Below, in pieces: positions 62,046 to 64,000 of a DNA stretch of 64,000 nt. A program made the translations under genes and the position numbers. The notes under the pieces were generated by a model, which saw only the letters and a program-made list of their open reading frames with translations, did not search any database and was not told the DNA's origin. Position 1 is the stretch's first letter; every line of letters starts with the position of its first letter. Origin of the DNA: Flavobacterium orientale (GTDB lineage: Bacteria; Bacteroidota; Bacteroidia; Flavobacteriales; Flavobacteriaceae); contig NZ_BMFG01000008.1 in NCBI RefSeq assembly GCF_014638005.1, positions 97,736-161,735 of the forward strand, given 5' to 3'.

Positions 62046-64000
62046 TTATCTAGTTAGGTATAACCATCCTTCTTTATTCACTGTTGATCCTTCAACAGTT
62101 TTATATTGAATGATATAGAAATAGGTTCCTGTTGGTAATTCAGCAGACTTATTTAAAGTTGCTCTTCCTTCAGATACTCCTCTGAAAACTCTGGTTGTAT
62201 TATCATAGCCACGAGTTTCAAACACTAACACGCCCCAACGGTTATAAATTTCCACAGTGTTATCTGTATAACACTCATTATTATCAATGTTCTCAATATA
62301 GAATACATCGTTTAATCCATCTCCATTTGGAGACATTGCGTTAAATACTTCAATCGGTTGACAAGGTAAAACTACACAAAGATCATTAACATTCATAGTT
62401 ATCTCAATAATTCTAGGACAAACACTATCTGAAATCACATACTGTAGTTTGTAATCTCCTGTTTGACTTACTAATGTAGGATCAAAAATGTTTCCTTGTA
62501 ATCCACCTGAACCATCAACATCAACCCATGTTCCGTTTTGTTCTATGCCTTGTTCAAGTAAAGAGAATAAGTCAATAGCATCATCTTCAATACACAGTTC
62601 GCTGTTTAAAGTTTCAATAGGACTAACTACTGTTACATTAACTGTTTGCGTGTAAGTTTCAGAATTACCACATGAATCAGAAACTAACCAACTTCTAACA
62701 ATTGTATAACTATTTTGAGTTTGATTGATAGTTTCTTCAGTAAACACTACATCTACTTCTGTTGAACATGTATCTGTGAACTCTAATTCCGGCATAACAG
62801 GAATTTGATCACAACTTACATTTATTACAGACTCAAACTGAGTAACCGGCACTGGTGCTGAGTTGTCCTCTACAGTTATCTCTTGAGTATGTGTTACTGA
62901 GTTTCCACAAGTATCAATTGCCAACCAAGTTCTGATTATTTGATATTCACCTTCACATGAGCCATTTACAATTGATTCTTCAAAGAAAACGCTTGTTTCT
63001 CCACAATTATCTATTGCAGTTAATACTACTGGTAATGGTATTGAATCACAATCGGTTGTTTCATTTTCTGGTAAAGCTTCAACAAAAGTTGGTGCTGTAT
63101 TGTCAAAAACATTTATGCTTTGAGTGTGAGAAACTGAATTTCCACATTCATCTGTTGCTGTCCAAGTTCTTATCAAAGTATATGTTGTAGGACATTTACC
63201 ATCTTGAATAGCCTCACTAATTGTTACTGTTGCTGTACCACATGAATCAACTGCTGTTAAGACTTCTGGAGTTGGGATGGCATCACAACTTACAGTCAAT
63301 TCTTCAACTGGTAAATCTCCAACGAATACAGGTGCAGTGGTGTCTTCTACTGTTATTACTTGTACATGAGATACTGCATTGCCACATGAGTCAGTTGCTG
63401 TCCATGTTCTAGTTATCACTGATGATCCTAAACATTGTCCTGCTACTACTGATTCATTAAACGTTACAGTAGCATCGCCACAGTTGTCAGTTGCTGTTAA
63501 AGTAACTGCTGCTGGGATAGCATCACACTGAACTGTCGCATTCTGTGGTAAATCTCCAACGAATACAGGTACAGTGGTGTCTTCTACTGTTATTACTTGT
63601 ACATGAGATACTGCATTGCCACATGAGTCAGTTGCTGTCCATGTTCTAGTTATCACTGATGATCCTAAACATTGTCCTGCTACTACTGATTCATTAAACG
63701 TTACAGTAGCATCGCCACAGTTGTCAGTTGCTGTTAAAGTAACTGCTGCTGGGATAGCATCACACTGAACTGTTGCATTCTGTGGTAAATCTCCAACGAA
63801 TACAGGTGCAGTGGTGTCTTCTACTGTTATGGTTTGAACGTGTGTTGTTATGTTTCCACATGAGTCAGTTGCCGTCCATGTTCTAGTTATCACTGATGAT
63901 CCTAAACATTGTCCTGCTACTACTGATTCATTAAACGTTACAGTAGCATCGCCACAGTTGTCAGTTGCTGTTAAAGTAACTGCTGCTGGGATAGCATCAC
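62046..64000 (-). CDS. Repeat-rich surface adhesin with gliding-motility-associated (T9SS type B) C-terminal domain, partial
   Basis: The gene runs off the window at 64000, so its N-terminus is missing; at least 651 residues are visible. It is a string of HYR-like beta-sandwich repeats of 79 residues (six or so, with '[15 protein letters not shown]', '[23 protein letters not shown]' and '[13 protein letters not shown]'), most diverged toward the C-terminus, then '[13 protein letters not shown]' and a C-terminal type B sorting domain ('[18 protein letters not shown]', '[18 protein letters not shown]', '[10 protein letters not shown]'). The many Cys pairs per repeat likely form disulfides. An internal GTG at 63893 is not a start since the frame is open to the edge. 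It probably functions as a SprB-like cell-surface adhesin for gliding or attachment. Confidence 0.93.
   Translation of the reverse strand, partial: DAIPAAVTLTATDNCGDATVTFNESVVAGQCLGSSVITRTWTATDSCGNITTHVQTITVEDTTAPVFVGDLPQNATVQCDAIPAAVTLTATDNCGDATVTFNESVVAGQCLGSSVITRTWTATDSCGNAVSHVQVITVEDTTVPVFVGDLPQNATVQCDAIPAAVTLTATDNCGDATVTFNESVVAGQCLGSSVITRTWTATDSCGNAVSHVQVITVEDTTAPVFVGDLPVEELTVSCDAIPTPEVLTAVDSCGTATVTISEAIQDGKCPTTYTLIRTWTATDECGNSVSHTQSINVFDNTAPTFVEALPENETTDCDSIPLPVVLTAIDNCGETSVFFEESIVNGSCEGEYQIIRTWLAIDTCGNSVTHTQEITVEDNSAPVPVTQFESVINVSCDQIPVMPELEFTDTCSTEVDVVFTEETINQTQNSYTIVRSWLVSDSCGNSETYTQTVNVTVVSPIETLNSELCIEDDAIDLFSLLEQGIEQNGTWVDVDGSGGLQGNIFDPTLVSQTGDYKLQYVISDSVCPRIIEITMNVNDLCVVLPCQPIEVFNAMSPNGDGLNDVFYIENIDNNECYTDNTVEIYNRWGVLVFETRGYDNTTRVFRGVSEGRATLNKSAELPTGTYFYIIQYKTVEGSTVNKEGWLYLTR
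63421..64000. repeat. Tandem 237-bp repeats in the adhesin gene
   Basis: Units begin at 63421, 63658 and 63895, i.e. a period of 237 bp (79 codons). The 106 bp visible of the third unit are identical to the first, and the first two differ at only two positions over about 170 bp before a diverged patch. The half-unit at about 63311-63420 is also nearly identical to the later copies. Confidence 0.9.

Noticed and set aside
62957..63412. Leu/His-rich reading frames on the plus strand opposite the adhesin
   Set aside because: They are shadows of the repetitive minus-strand gene with no promoter or family resemblance.
63891..63893. GTG at 63893 as the adhesin start
   Set aside because: It is inside a repeat unit and the reading frame continues without a stop to the window edge.
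63421..64000. CRISPR-like array
   Set aside because: The 237-bp repeats are in frame, protein-coding and have no unique spacers.

Overview
This 64 kb window is AT-rich chromosomal DNA from a member of the Bacteroidota, most likely family Flavobacteriaceae and probably Flavobacterium or a close relative. Four things point there. Type IX secretion (T9SS) type B C-terminal domains and a PorP/SprF protein are present. Lipoproteins and secreted proteins have short signal peptides, often cleaved before Gln. TonB receptors carry carboxypeptidase-like N-terminal domains. Many genes have the Bacteroidota promoter form (TTG, 16-23 nt, TAnnTTTG) and no obvious Shine-Dalgarno sequence. I see no prophage, insertion sequence, CRISPR array, rRNA or tRNA.

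Layout. 0-7.2 kb: holA (-), an orphan HsdR-N nuclease-like protein, a family 2 glycosyltransferase and an OmpA lipoprotein (+), then a YciO-type protein, a GlcNAc-kinase-like protein, gapA and pfkA (-). 7.3-16.3 kb: tamB (-) divergent from tsaD-rsmE-DUF4159 (+), the ribosomal operon rpsF-rpsR-rplI (-), and a LytTR response regulator (+). 16.3-24.4 kb: nadC-yihY-priA (-), a periplasmic redox group (two thioredoxin-fold proteins, rhodanese, DUF2892; -), and a MarR regulator-nitroreductase-YceI set (+). 24.5-31.1 kb: a complete trp operon, trpEGDCFBA, preceded by an 18-residue leader peptide with three consecutive Trp codons and an attenuator hairpin. 31.2-44.8 kb: rplS, monomeric isocitrate dehydrogenase, an ECF sigma factor with an unusual membrane-anchored VWA protein, a TonB receptor/DUF4249 lipoprotein pair, thiamine pyrophosphokinase, rlmF and uvrB. 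44.8-57.1 kb: a small Cys/His protein, an ABC exporter, two large T9SS type B secreted proteins, a secreted esterase, and typA (-). 57.2-64 kb: pdxH, a CAP-domain lipoprotein, and a minus-strand gliding/T9SS cassette made of a repeat-rich adhesin running off the window edge, PorP/SprF, and an OmpA/PD40 protein.

The most interesting material is regulatory. A motif, TTTCATCGA followed exactly 21 nt later by a degenerate copy, occurs in three intergenic regions: inside the promoter of the LytTR regulator gene itself, upstream of the small Cys/His protein gene, and upstream of the CAP lipoprotein gene. Two half-sites on the same face of the helix is how LytTR-domain proteins bind, so this looks like an autoregulated LytTR regulon. 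The MarR gene has three TTTGTA-NN-TACAAA palindromes across its promoter and start codon. In the trp leader, the segment overlapping the leader-peptide stop codon can pair with the loop and 3' arm of the terminator, suggesting a compact attenuator. Other points of note are structured leaders of rplS and rplI, a tamB gene without a convincing start codon, an ECF/anti-sigma-like/TonB-plug/VWA fusion, and near-identical 237-bp tandem repeats in the adhesin gene. Start sites were corrected where a longer reading frame ran through a promoter or an upstream gene.
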